From Brevirhabdus sp. (lineage in GTDB: Bacteria > Pseudomonadota > Alphaproteobacteria > Rhodobacterales > Rhodobacteraceae): DNA of 64,000 nucleotides. Positions 17,958 to 26,553 of the stretch are shown piece after piece. The notes beneath the pieces are model-generated. The model had not been told where the DNA came from and did not search any database. It was given only the letters and a program-made list of their open reading frames with translations. The stretch covers positions 38,737 through 102,736 of the forward strand of contig JAGXFH010000025.1 of assembly GCA_024637315.1 (NCBI GenBank). The letters run 5' to 3'. The position numbers were made by a program, and so were the translations under genes. Within the stretch, counting starts at the first letter, position 1; the number at the start of each line of letters is the position of its first letter.

Positions 17958-20900
17958 ATGAAGAGCTCTCCCCGATTCATCCATCTGCGCGTTCATACCG
18001 AGTACTCGCTTCTGGAAGGGGCCGTGCCGGTCAAGAAGCTGGCCGGATTATGTGCCGTGAATGCGATGCCTGCGGTGGCCGTCACCGATACGAACAACAT
18101 GTTCGCAGCATTGGAGTTTTCGGTCGCGGCAAGTGCTTCGGGTGTGCAGCCGATAATCGGCTGTCAGGTCGATCTGGCCTATGATCCCGCTGGACCCGGA
18201 GAGCGCGCGCGACCGCCTGCGCCGGTGGTGCTTCTGGCACAGAATGAGGCCGGGTATGGAAACCTGCTCAAGCTGAATTCCTGCCTCTATCTCGATTCGG
18301 GCGGCGAGTTGCCGGTGGTGACCGTCGAAGAGCTGACAGCCTATTCCGATGGGCTGATCTGCCTTGCGGGCGGGCCGGACGGGCCGGTGGGTCGGTTCTT
18401 GCAGCAGGGGCAGGCGCCGAAAGCACAAGCGTTGATGACGCAGCTGGCGGCGATTTATCCGGGACGGCTTTATGTCGAGTTGCAGCGCCATCCGACCGAG
18501 TCGGGACAGCCCGAGAATGAACGTCTGACTGAACGCGGATTCGTTGAAATGGCCTATGCCATGGACTTGCCCTTGGTGGCGACCAACGACGTCTATTTCC
18601 CCAAGCCGGACATGTATGAGGCCCATGACGCTCTGATCTGCATCGCGCAGGGCGCCTATGTCGACCAGCAGGACCCGCGCCGACGGCTGACCGCGCAACA
18701 CTACTTCAAGACACCCGAGGAAATGGCGACGCTGTTTGCCGACCTTCCCGAAGCGATTGAGAATACGGTCGAGATTGCTCGCCGCTGCGCTTTCGCCGCG
18801 CAGAAACGTGACCCGATCCTGCCAAAATTCGCGGATGACGAAGTTCAGGAACTGCGGCGTCAGGCGGTGCAGGGTCTGAAGGACCGGCTGGCGATCATCG
18901 AACCTTCGGCCCCGGTCGAGGAATACGAGAAACGTCTGGAATTCGAGCTTGGCATCATCGAGGGGATGGGCTTCCCGGGTTATTTCCTGATTGTGGCTGA
19001 CTTCATCAAATGGGCCAAGGAACATGATATTCCGGTCGGGCCGGGACGAGGGTCGGGCGCCGGGTCGTTGGTGGCCTATGCGCTGACGATCACGGATCTG
19101 GACCCATTGCGCTACTCGCTGCTGTTCGAACGCTTCCTCAACCCCGAGCGGGTGTCGATGCCGGATTTCGACATCGACTTCTGCATGGATCGCCGGGAAG
19201 AGGTGATCCAGTACGTTCAGGAGAAATATGGCCGCGACAAGGTGGCCCAGATCATCACCTTTGGCGCGCTTCTGTCGAAAGCCGCGGTGCGTGACGTGGG
19301 CCGGGTCTTGCAGATGCCTTACGGACAGGTCGACCGGCTGTCGAAGATGATCCCGGTCGAGGGCGTCAAGCCCGTCAGCATCGAGAAGGCGCTGGCCGAC
19401 GAGCCGCGGCTGCGCGAAGAGGCCAAGAACGAAGAGGTGGTCGACCGGCTCTTGAAATACGGCATGCAGATCGAGGGGCTGTTGCGTAACGCCTCTACCC
19501 ATGCCGCCGGTGTCGTCATCGGCGACCGGCCGCTCGATGAACTGGTGCCGCTCTATCAGGATCCGCGGTCGGACATGCCGGCCACCCAGTTCAACATGAA
19601 ATGGGTCGAGGCGGCGGGGCTGGTGAAGTTCGACTTCCTTGGTCTGAAGACCCTGACGGTGATCCAGAACGCGCTGGATCTGCTGAAACAGCGCGGTGTC
19701 GAGATCGACATCAGCCTGATCCCGCTGGATGACGAGAAAACCTACCAGCTTTATGCCAGCGCCAAGACGGTCGCCGTGTTCCAGGTGGAAAGCTCGGGCA
19801 TGATGGATGCGCTCAGGCGGATGAAGCCGACCTGTATCGAGGACATCGTGGCGCTGGTGGCGCTCTACCGCCCCGGCCCGATGGAAAACATTCCGACCTA
19901 TTGCGAGGTCAAGAACGGGCTGCGCGAGCTGGAATCGATCCATCCCCTGATCGACCACATCCTTGAGGAAACCCAGGGCATCATCGTCTACCAGGAACAA
20001 GTGATGGAGATCGCGCAGGTCATGGCGGGCTACTCGCTGGGTGGCGCTGACCTGCTGCGCCGGGCGATGGGCAAGAAGATCGCCGAGGAGATGGCAAAGG
20101 AGCGTCCGAAATTCATCGAGGGCGCCAAGGCCAACGGGGTCGAGGCGAAGAAGGCCAGTGAGGTATTCGACCTTCTGGAGAAGTTCGCCAATTACGGCTT
20201 CAACAAATCCCACGCAGCGGCCTATGCGGTGGTCAGCTACCAGACCGGCTGGCTGAAGGCGAACCACCCGGTCGAATTCATGGCCGGGGTGATGAACTGT
20301 GACATCCATCTGACCGACAAGCTGGCCACCTATGCCGAAGAGGTCCGCCGCGGTCTGGATATCGAGATTGTACCGCCCTGCGTGAACCGGTCCGAGGCGA
20401 CGTTCAGCGTGTCAGAGGGGCGGGTGGTCTATGCGCTTGGGGCGCTGAAGAATGTCGGTACGGATGCGATGCGGCTGCTGACAAGGTTGCGCGCCGGCAA
20501 ACCGTTCGTGAATCTTTACGATTTCGCCCGCCGCGTGGATTTGAAGCGCATCGGCAAGCGACCGATGGAAATGCTGGCGCGTTCGGGCGCGTTCGACCAG
20601 CTTGACGCGAACCGCCGTCGGGTGTTCGAAAGCCTTGATGTGCTGGTCAACTATTCAGCCGCAATCCACGAGCAGCGCAATTCCGATCAGGTCTCGCTCT
20701 TTGGCGAGGCGGGGGACGACCTGCCCGAACCCCGCCTGTCACCGGTCGAGGACTGGCTGCCGAACGAACGCCTGGCCGAGGAACACAAGGCGGTCGGCTT
20801 CTATCTCTCGGGTCATCCGCTTGACGACTACATGACGCCGTTGAAGCGTAAGGGCGTGATGACCTTGGCAGAGGTTGCGGCGCAGGCGGAACGGGCACCG

Positions 20901-21404
20901 CATGTCGCCAAGATGGCCGGTGCGATCAGCGGTCGGCAAGAGCGCAAGTCGGCCCGCGGCAACCGCTTTGCCTTCGTGCAGCTGTCCGATCCGACGGGGC
21001 TCTACGAGGTCACGGTCTTCTCTGACACTCTTGAGGCGGCGCGTGAGCATCTGGAAACCGGAGCCAACGTCGTCCTGACGGTCGAGGCGACGATGGAGTC
21101 CGAACAGTTGAAGTTGCTGGCCCGGTCGATAGTGCCGATCGACGCCGTGGCGGCTCAAGTCGGCGGCATGGGTCTGAAGATATTCGTCGATGAGGAGTCC
21201 GCGATTTTCAGTGTCAAGTCCTTGCTGGATCGGATGGCCGGCGCTTCCGGCGGGCGGGGGCGCGGCCCACTGACGTTTTGCGTTTCGGATCGCATATCGG
21301 GTGCTGAATATGACATCACCCCCGCTGCGGAATTCGCGCTGAATCCTCAGATCAAGGGCGCGATCAAGTCGCTGGGCGGGGTGGTGATGGTCGAGGATAT
21401 GTGA
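17958..21404 (+). CDS. dnaE: DNA polymerase III subunit alpha
   Basis: 1148 aa replicative polymerase. The N-terminal PHP domain starts HLRVHTEYSLLEGA. The polymerase C-family palm has PDFDIDF (about 402-408, two of the catalytic aspartates) and KFDFLGLKTL (about 557) with the third. The VGPGRGSGAGSLVAY finger block and a helix-hairpin-helix region follow. QVSLF at about 910 is an internal beta-clamp-binding motif, and an OB-fold lies near 985-1060. AGGA abuts the ATG, an unusually short spacing; the start agrees with homologues. It stands alone, divergent from xdhA and convergent with slyX. Confidence 0.97.
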   Translation: MKSSPRFIHLRVHTEYSLLEGAVPVKKLAGLCAVNAMPAVAVTDTNNMFAALEFSVAASASGVQPIIGCQVDLAYDPAGPGERARPPAPVVLLAQNEAGYGNLLKLNSCLYLDSGGELPVVTVEELTAYSDGLICLAGGPDGPVGRFLQQGQAPKAQALMTQLAAIYPGRLYVELQRHPTESGQPENERLTERGFVEMAYAMDLPLVATNDVYFPKPDMYEAHDALICIAQGAYVDQQDPRRRLTAQHYFKTPEEMATLFADLPEAIENTVEIARRCAFAAQKRDPILPKFADDEVQELRRQAVQGLKDRLAIIEPSAPVEEYEKRLEFELGIIEGMGFPGYFLIVADFIKWAKEHDIPVGPGRGSGAGSLVAYALTITDLDPLRYSLLFERFLNPERVSMPDFDIDFCMDRREEVIQYVQEKYGRDKVAQIITFGALLSKAAVRDVGRVLQMPYGQVDRLSKMIPVEGVKPVSIEKALADEPRLREEAKNEEVVDRLLKYGMQIEGLLRNASTHAAGVVIGDRPLDELVPLYQDPRSDMPATQFNMKWVEAAGLVKFDFLGLKTLTVIQNALDLLKQRGVEIDISLIPLDDEKTYQLYASAKTVAVFQVESSGMMDALRRMKPTCIEDIVALVALYRPGPMENIPTYCEVKNGLRELESIHPLIDHILEETQGIIVYQEQVMEIAQVMAGYSLGGADLLRRAMGKKIAEEMAKERPKFIEGAKANGVEAKKASEVFDLLEKFANYGFNKSHAAAYAVVSYQTGWLKANHPVEFMAGVMNCDIHLTDKLATYAEEVRRGLDIEIVPPCVNRSEATFSVSEGRVVYALGALKNVGTDAMRLLTRLRAGKPFVNLYDFARRVDLKRIGKRPMEMLARSGAFDQLDANRRRVFESLDVLVNYSAAIHEQRNSDQVSLFGEAGDDLPEPRLSPVEDWLPNERLAEEHKAVGFYLSGHPLDDYMTPLKRKGVMTLAEVAAQAERAPHVAKMAGAISGRQERKSARGNRFAFVQLSDPTGLYEVTVFSDTLEAAREHLETGANVVLTVEATMESEQLKLLARSIVPIDAVAAQVGGMGLKIFVDEESAIFSVKSLLDRMAGASGGRGRGPLTFCVSDRISGAEYDITPAAEFALNPQIKGAIKSLGGVVMVEDM

Positions 21405-21449
21405 CTCGGCGGCGGGGCCGGACTGCGCGGCATTGCGCCGTGCGTGCAC

Positions 21450-21656
21450 TCACCAGTGCGGCGGCCGCTGATCGGCCAGTGGCACGGTGCCGCCTTCCTG
21501 CATTTCGCGGTTCGCCTCGCGCTCCATCAGCATCGCCTGTCGCCGGGTCAGCCGGGCGATCTCGGCTTCCTGCCGGGCGATCACGTCCGACAGATCCTCG
21601 GCCACCCGCGTCAGATGCGCCACCTGTTCTTCCAGCCGCGTGATCCGGTCTTCCAT
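21450..21656 (-). CDS. slyX: SlyX family small coiled-coil protein
   Basis: 68 aa. An almost continuous heptad-rich helix, [20 protein letters not shown] onwards, ending in a proline/tryptophan tail (PPHW) like that of SlyX. Its cellular role is not established. Start at the ATG at 21656; the longer open frame to 21791 would overlap the opposing hisS start and lacks family similarity. It converges with dnaE and is divergent from hisS. Confidence 0.82.
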   Translation of the reverse strand: MEDRITRLEEQVAHLTRVAEDLSDVIARQEAEIARLTRRQAMLMEREANREMQEGGTVPLADQRPPHW

Positions 21657-21744
21657 CGCCGTCCTCCGTTTGGTGCCTGCCCGCTTGCCCCCCTGTCGCC
21701 CTTCGGCTAGACCGCCCCGCGAACCGACCCCTGAGGGAAAGCCA

Positions 21745-23373
21745 ATGGCAAAGGACAGAAAGCAGCCCAGGCCCAAGGCCGAGACGCCCAAGGGCTTCCG
21801 CGACTATTTCGGCGCGGAAGTGGCCGGGCGCAAGGCCATGCTGGACCAGATTGCGGAGGTTTACCATCGCTACGGCTTCGACGCGCTGGAAAGTTCCGCC
21901 GTCGAGACCGTCGAGGCGCTGGGCAAGTACCTGCCCGATGTCGACCGCCCGAATGCCGGGGTCTTCGCCTGGCAGGAGGATGCAGAGGGCGACAAGCCGG
22001 GCGATTGGCTGGCGCTGCGCTATGACCTGACGGCACCCCTGGCGCGGGTCTATGCGCAGCACCGCAACGACCTGCCCACCCCCTATCGCCGCTATGCGAT
22101 GGGGCAGGTCTGGCGCAATGAAAAGCCGGGGCCGGGGCGATACCGCCAGTTCTATCAATGCGATGCGGATACCGTCGGATCGGCAAGCATGGCCGCCGAT
22201 GCCGAGATCTGCGCGATGCTCTGTGACACGCTGGAGGCGGTAGGCATCCCGCGCGGCGATTACATCGTGCGGGTGAATAACCGAAAGGTATTGAATGGGG
22301 TGCTTGAGACGATGGGTCTCGACGATGACGAAAAGCGCGCGGCGGTGCTGCGAACCATCGACAAGTTCGACAAGGTGGGCGAAGCGGGCGTACGCGAACT
22401 TCTGGGCAAGGGGCGGCTGGATGTTTCGGGAGCCTATATTGATGGAGTTGGACTGAGCGATGCGCAGGCCGAGCCCGTAATAGCGTTCTTATTAGCAGGC
22501 AAAGTGGTTGATCGGCGATTGATCGACGCATTGGCTAGCGCGAAAGATATGCCGAAGGGAATTCAAGCGCACATCCAAGCTGCCAGAGATGCTGGTGATA
22601 TCTATGCTGCAAAGGGATTGGGTATTGAAGCCGAGAGCTTTGCAGTTCGTAACCGCATGATGCTCAACCACCTCCAAGAAATCATTGGAGAGTCCACCGT
22701 CGGCGCGGAAGGAGTGGATGAGTTGAAGCAGATTGTAAACTTGCTGGACGCCCAGGACTACGGCTCCGATCGCATCGTTATCGACTCCTCGGTCGTCCGC
22801 GGCCTCGGCTATTACACCGGACCGGTTTTCGAGGCCGAGCTGACCTTCGAGATCACCGACGAGAAGGGCCGGCCGCGGCAGTTCGGCAGCGTGGCCGGCG
22901 GGGGTCGCTATGATGACCTCGTGAAACGCTTTACCGGGCAGGAAGTGCCGGCCACCGGGATTTCCATCGGAGTCGACCGGCTCCTGGCCGCGCTGCATGC
23001 CAAGGGCCGGATCGAGGCCACCGAGGCGGGACCGGTGGTCGTCACGGTGATGGACCGCGACCGGATGGCCGATTATCAGGCGATGGTTGCAGAGTTGCGC
23101 AATGCCGGCATCCGCGCCGAGGTCTATCTGGGCAATCCGAAGAATTTCGGCAACCAGTTGAAATATGCCGACAAGCGCAACGCGCCGGTCGCGGTGATCG
23201 AGGGCGGCGATGAAAAGGCCAAGGGCGTCGTGCAGATCAAGGATCTGGTCCTTGGCGCCCGGATCGCCGCCAGCGCCACGCATGACGAATGGAAATCGCA
23301 GCCGGCGCAGTTCGAAGTGCCGCGGGCGGAATTGGTCGGCCAAGTGCGCCGCATCCTGACGGGCGAAGGCTGA
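21745..23373 (+). CDS. hisS: Histidine--tRNA ligase
   Basis: 542 aa, class II synthetase that charges tRNA-His. It shows [16 protein letters not shown] and [10 protein letters not shown] around motif 2, the histidine-specific [16 protein letters not shown] block, motif 3 [10 protein letters not shown], and a C-terminal anticodon-binding domain from about 435. Start at 21745 (MAKDRKQ); the frame is open upstream only as the complement of slyX. Bases about 22420-22745 differ in composition and codon use from the rest of the gene (see findings). The TGA overlaps the hisZ ATG (TGATG), linking tRNA charging with histidine synthesis. Confidence 0.95.
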   Translation: MAKDRKQPRPKAETPKGFRDYFGAEVAGRKAMLDQIAEVYHRYGFDALESSAVETVEALGKYLPDVDRPNAGVFAWQEDAEGDKPGDWLALRYDLTAPLARVYAQHRNDLPTPYRRYAMGQVWRNEKPGPGRYRQFYQCDADTVGSASMAADAEICAMLCDTLEAVGIPRGDYIVRVNNRKVLNGVLETMGLDDDEKRAAVLRTIDKFDKVGEAGVRELLGKGRLDVSGAYIDGVGLSDAQAEPVIAFLLAGKVVDRRLIDALASAKDMPKGIQAHIQAARDAGDIYAAKGLGIEAESFAVRNRMMLNHLQEIIGESTVGAEGVDELKQIVNLLDAQDYGSDRIVIDSSVVRGLGYYTGPVFEAELTFEITDEKGRPRQFGSVAGGGRYDDLVKRFTGQEVPATGISIGVDRLLAALHAKGRIEATEAGPVVVTVMDRDRMADYQAMVAELRNAGIRAEVYLGNPKNFGNQLKYADKRNAPVAVIEGGDEKAKGVVQIKDLVLGARIAASATHDEWKSQPAQFEVPRAELVGQVRRILTGEG

Positions 23374-24461
23374 TGCCGGGCAAGGCCGCGGTGCGGGCCG
23401 AAGCCGAACGGCTTCAGGCCGGGTTTCTCGCCGCCGGGGCCGTGGCGGTCGAGACCGGCATCCTGCAACCCGCCGACACGCTGCTGGACCTTTACGGCGA
23501 GGACATCCGCGCCCGGGCCTTCGTTACGCATGACCCGCTGAACGGCGAACAGATGCTGCGGCCCGACTTCACCGTGCCAGTGGTGCAGATGCATATGCAG
23601 GGCGGCGCCGAGCCCGCGCGCTATACCTATCTGGGCGAGGTCTTCCGCCGTCAGGAAACCCCGGAGCAAAGCGCCAGCGAATATCTTCAGGTCGGCTACG
23701 AGGTGTTCGACCGCACCAACCCCGCCGCCGCCGATGCCGAGGTCTTTGCGCTCTTCGCCGAGATCCTCGCGCCGCTGAAGCTGCGCGCCACGACCGGCGA
23801 TATCGGCATCCTGATGGCCGCGGTCGAGGGGCTTTCGACCACGGACCGGCGCAAGGCGGCCCTGTCGCGCCACATCTGGCGGCCGCGCCGCTTTCGCGCG
23901 CTTCTGGACCGCTTCGGCGGCCGCAGCGCGGTGCCGGAAACCCGCGCCGCCCTGATGGCCGAGGCCGACCCGCTGGCCCGCGCCGTGCCGCTGATCGGCC
24001 TGCGCAGCCGCGACGACATCGAGGACCGGATCGCGGCCCTGCGTCAGGATGCGGCCGAACCGCCGATCAGCAATGCAGAGGTCGAGCTTCTGGACGATAT
24101 CCTGAAGCTGCGCGCCAAGAGCCCCGCAGCGCTTGAACATCTGCGCGACCTCTCTGTCGATCTGCCCGCGATCAGCCATGCCGTCGCCCGGATGGCGCGG
24201 CGTCTGGATGCGCTGGACCAGCGCGGCATGGATGTCAGCGATCTGGATTTCGAGGCCAGCCACGGCCGCACCTCGATGGAATATTACGATGGCTTCGTCT
24301 TCGGTTTCACCGCTGAAACGCGCCCCGACCTGCCGCCCGTGGCCACCGGCGGGCGCTATGACGCGCTGACCCGGGTGCTGGGGCAGGGCCACTCGATCCC
24401 CGCCGTCGGCGGCGTCATCCGGCCCGGGCTGACCCTGCAATTGCAGGAAGCCGCGGCATGA
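23373..24461 (+). CDS. hisZ: ATP phosphoribosyltransferase regulatory subunit HisZ
   Basis: 362 aa. A HisS-like paralogue without the anticodon-binding domain. It keeps the class II core (RPDFTVPVVQMHM, YTYLGEVFRRQ, GGRYDAL, and a C-terminal AVGGVIRPGL) but lacks the histidyl-tRNA-specific features. HisZ forms a hetero-octamer with short HisG and is needed for its activity and its feedback inhibition by histidine. Overlaps hisS by one base and hisG by four. Confidence 0.95.
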   Translation: MPGKAAVRAEAERLQAGFLAAGAVAVETGILQPADTLLDLYGEDIRARAFVTHDPLNGEQMLRPDFTVPVVQMHMQGGAEPARYTYLGEVFRRQETPEQSASEYLQVGYEVFDRTNPAAADAEVFALFAEILAPLKLRATTGDIGILMAAVEGLSTTDRRKAALSRHIWRPRRFRALLDRFGGRSAVPETRAALMAEADPLARAVPLIGLRSRDDIEDRIAALRQDAAEPPISNAEVELLDDILKLRAKSPAALEHLRDLSVDLPAISHAVARMARRLDALDQRGMDVSDLDFEASHGRTSMEYYDGFVFGFTAETRPDLPPVATGGRYDALTRVLGQGHSIPAVGGVIRPGLTLQLQEAAA

Positions 24462-25153
24462 GCGTGAAACTCGCGGTGCCCTCCAAGGGGCGGCTGATGG
24501 ACAAGACTTTCGACTGGTTCGGCGCACGCGGCGTTGCCTTGCGGCTGTCCGGGTCTGACCGGGAATATGCCGCGACCGTCGAGGGCGTCGACGGTGTCGA
24601 ACTGGTGCTGATGGCGGCGGGCGAGATCCCCAAGGAGCTGGCGGCGGGCCGGATTCATCTGGGCGTGACCGGCGCGGATGTGGTGCAGGACAGGATCGCG
24701 GTCTGGGACCAGCAGGTCGAGCCGATGGCCGAGCTTGGCTTTGGCCGGGCGGATCTGGTGCTGGCCGTGCCCGCCGCCTGGGTCGATGTCGACACGCTGG
24801 AGGATCTGGATGCGGTCGCGGCGCAGTTTCGCGCGCGGCACGGCTTCCGGCTGCGGATCGCCACCAAGTATCACCGGCTGGTGCGCGATTTCCTGCGCGA
24901 GAACGGGGTGGCGGATTACCAGCTGGTCGACAGCCAGGGCGCGACCGAGGGCACCGTCAAGAACGAAGCGGCCGAGGCGATTGCCGATATCACCTCGACC
25001 GGCGAGACCCTGCGCGCCAACCACCTGAAGCTGCTGGCCGACGGGCTGATCCTGAAATCGCAGGCGGTGCTGTACCGGTCGCGTAAGGCCGACTGGTCCG
25101 ATGCTGACCGCGCCACCTGTCAGGCGCTTCGGAAGAAGCTGAAGCTGGTCTAG
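24458..25153 (+). CDS. hisG: ATP phosphoribosyltransferase, short form HisG
   Basis: 231 aa, the short HisG that lacks the C-terminal regulatory domain and depends on HisZ. First step of histidine synthesis: ATP plus PRPP to phosphoribosyl-ATP. Starts VKLAVPSKGRLMDKTFDWF, has GVTGADVVQD and ATKYHRL, and the PRPP loop DSQGATEGTVKNE. ATGA overlap with hisZ (24458-24461). The PRPP it uses is made by Prs, also in this window (52714-53730). Confidence 0.96.
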   Translation: MSVKLAVPSKGRLMDKTFDWFGARGVALRLSGSDREYAATVEGVDGVELVLMAAGEIPKELAAGRIHLGVTGADVVQDRIAVWDQQVEPMAELGFGRADLVLAVPAAWVDVDTLEDLDAVAAQFRARHGFRLRIATKYHRLVRDFLRENGVADYQLVDSQGATEGTVKNEAAEAIADITSTGETLRANHLKLLADGLILKSQAVLYRSRKADWSDADRATCQALRKKLKLV

Positions 25154-25169
25154 GGGAAGGAATCGCTCC

Positions 25170-25784
25170 ATGCACCATATCCGCTGCATCGCCTGGGATT
25201 TCGACGGGGTTCTGAACCGCGGGATCGAGAATGGCCGGTTCGTCTGGCAGGACCAGCTGGGCGAGGCCTTCGGTATAGATGCAGCATTGTTCGCGCGCAG
25301 GGTCTTCGGCGATTTCTGGGCGGTGATGCGCGGCGAGAAGGATGTGCTCGACCATCTGCGCGACTGGCAAAACGAGGTCGGCTTTGACGGCGATGTCGAG
25401 GAAATCCTGAACTTCTGGTTCCGCGCCGATGCCAAGCCCTGCGCCGATGTGCTGGGACTGGTGGACCGGGTTCGCCATGCCGGGCTGATGCAGGTGATCG
25501 CCACCAACAACGAAGACCGGCGCACCACGTATATCGAGACCGAGATGGGATTTTCGCGGCATGTGGATGCGGTGTTCTCGTCGGGCCGCATGAAGGTGGC
25601 GAAGCCCGATGCGGGGTATTTCCGGCATATCGAGACCGCGCTGGGGCTGATGCCGCACGAGATCCTGCTGGTCGATGACCATGTCGAGAATATCGAGGCC
25701 GCCGAAGCCTGCGGCTGGCATGTGCATCACTTCCCCGAGAATGGCCACGGCGCGCTGGCGGACAGGCTGCGGCCGATCCTCTGA
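25170..25784 (+). CDS. HAD superfamily hydrolase
   Basis: 204 aa. HAD phosphatase-like protein: motif I DFDGVLN (about 10-16; the second Asp of the usual DxD is present), motif II region VIATNNED, motif III Lys in KVAKPDAGYF, and motif IV LLVDDHVENI. A small helical cap lies between motifs I and II. GGGGAAGGA precedes the ATG 16 bases after hisG, so it may be the last gene of the his group. The substrate is unknown, and the histidinol-phosphate phosphatase role cannot be claimed. Confidence 0.85.
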   Translation: MHHIRCIAWDFDGVLNRGIENGRFVWQDQLGEAFGIDAALFARRVFGDFWAVMRGEKDVLDHLRDWQNEVGFDGDVEEILNFWFRADAKPCADVLGLVDRVRHAGLMQVIATNNEDRRTTYIETEMGFSRHVDAVFSSGRMKVAKPDAGYFRHIETALGLMPHEILLVDDHVENIEAAEACGWHVHHFPENGHGALADRLRPIL

Positions 25785-25787
25785 CGC

Positions 25788-26216
25788 CTATCTCACGCCG
25801 ATATCGGCCAGGGCCTGGCTGAGTTCGGTGGGCAGGGTGGGTTCACTCTTGCGCGATTCGCGCAGGTCGCGCGGCGCGTCCGCCGGGTTCAGATAACGCC
25901 AGCCCTGGAACGGGCGGCGCGGCGCGGCCTCGGTGCGGATCACGTTCGGATCCATGACGATGCCGCAGCGCAGGATGCCGTCCTTGCCCTCGACCTTGTC
26001 AAGCCGCAGGATGCGCTGGCGGCAGAGGATCACGCCCTTGACCACCCAGTAGAGCGAGCCGCCGTTCAACAGTTCCTCGGCGCGGCGCGGCCACATGCGC
26101 GTCACGTGCCGACGCTCGCCGGTCGGAAACGGCGAGGGATGCGTGCGATGCCAGTCGATCAGGTCCTCGACGCTGTCTGCACCCACACAGAGTTTCAAGA
26201 TGTTTACGCAATCCAC
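25788..26216 (-). CDS. DUF1489 family protein
   Basis: 142 aa from a GTG at 26216 (MDCVNILKLCVGADSVEDLI), preceded by GGTGGGGAT on the minus strand; a GTG at 26261 would add 15 residues without family similarity. The protein carries the family landmarks KLCVGADSVEDL, HVTRMWPRRAEEL, GSLYWVVKGVI and PFQGWRYL. It is a conserved alphaproteobacterial protein of unknown function, often annotated only by this domain. Convergent with the HAD gene (4 bp apart) and divergent from the tRNA-like/nrdJ unit. Confidence 0.82.
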   Translation of the reverse strand: MDCVNILKLCVGADSVEDLIDWHRTHPSPFPTGERRHVTRMWPRRAEELLNGGSLYWVVKGVILCRQRILRLDKVEGKDGILRCGIVMDPNVIRTEAAPRRPFQGWRYLNPADAPRDLRESRKSEPTLPTELSQALADIGVR

Positions 26217-26264
26217 CGGAAGATCCCCACCACATCTCGTTTCATTTGCAGATATATCCACAAG

Positions 26265-26283
26265 ATGGAGATTTCATCTCCAT
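26265..26283. promoter_or_regulatory. 8-bp perfect inverted repeat upstream of the tRNA-like/nrdJ unit
   Basis: ATGGAGAT and ATCTCCAT around TTC. It begins three bases after a near-DnaA box (ATATCCACA, 26254-26262, one mismatch to TTATCCACA). The 170 bases between the DUF1489 start and the promoter are AT-rich and otherwise show no gene. It could be an operator for either flanking gene. Confidence 0.4.
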
Positions 26284-26368
26284 GCTTGATCATAGCTCGT
26301 TTGACACGAGTCGCAAGTTGACCGGTATAGCCATTGCGCCTATCTTCTCAGTCCCGAAGCGCGCTAAC

Positions 26369-26377
26369 TTATCCACA
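26369..26377 (+). promoter_or_regulatory. Consensus DnaA box upstream of nrdJ
   Basis: TTATCCACA is an exact match to the DnaA box consensus. It lies 13 bases before the -35 of the tRNA-like/nrdJ promoter, and a one-mismatch copy lies 115 bases upstream. DnaA control of ribonucleotide reductase genes is known in E. coli. Both copies continue CAAGA, so an NrdR half-site reading is an alternative. Confidence 0.5.
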
Positions 26378-26389
26378 AGAACATACATT

Positions 26390-26418
26390 TTGCGGTGTGC
26401 GAATTGGGGATGTATAAA
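26390..26418 (+). promoter_or_regulatory. Sigma70-type promoter of the tRNA-like/nrdJ unit
   Basis: -35 TTGCGG (26390-26395), a 17-base spacer, and -10 TATAAA (26413-26418). Transcription would begin near 26425, within a few bases of the 5' end of the tRNA-like sequence at 26427, so this RNA would be the very start of the transcript. Confidence 0.65.
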
Positions 26419-26426
26419 TATAGATA

Positions 26427-26532
26427 CGCGGTATGGCTCAATTGGATAGAGCGCCTCGCTTACTAATAGATTGAAGTCTTGCAACTAAAGTCTATGGCGG
26501 GGAGGTTGCAGGTTCAAGTCCTGCTGCCGCGC
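26427..26532 (+). tRNA. tRNA-like gene with a 39-nt anticodon loop, directly upstream of nrdJ
   Basis: Acceptor CGCGGTA (26427-26433) pairs with TGCCGCG (26525-26531), with one G-U. T8 and G9 are followed by a canonical D arm, GCTC-AATTGGATA-GAGC. Anticodon stem CCTCG (26454-26458) pairs with CGGGG (26498-26502). Variable loop AGGTT and T arm GCAGG-TTCAAGT-CCTGC are canonical. The anticodon loop, 26459-26497, is 39 bases instead of 7; within it ATAGATT (26467-26473) and AGTCTAT (26489-26495 region) can form a further stem. Discriminator base is C and no CCA is encoded. A normal anticodon cannot be assigned unless about 32 bases are removed. It may be an intron-bearing tRNA, a decayed tRNA, or a tRNA mimic acting as the nrdJ leader. 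Confidence 0.55.
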
Positions 26533-26553
26533 TAAACCGCATGAAAGCATAAC

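Noticed and set aside
26290..26484. 64-aa minus-strand frame over the tRNA-like region
   Set aside because: It runs antisense through a structured RNA and its promoter, with no ribosome site or family.
26217..26553. Cobalamin riboswitch for the B12-dependent nrdJ
   Set aside because: The promoter leaves only the tRNA-like RNA and about 21 bases before the start; no B12-box-like sequence is visible.
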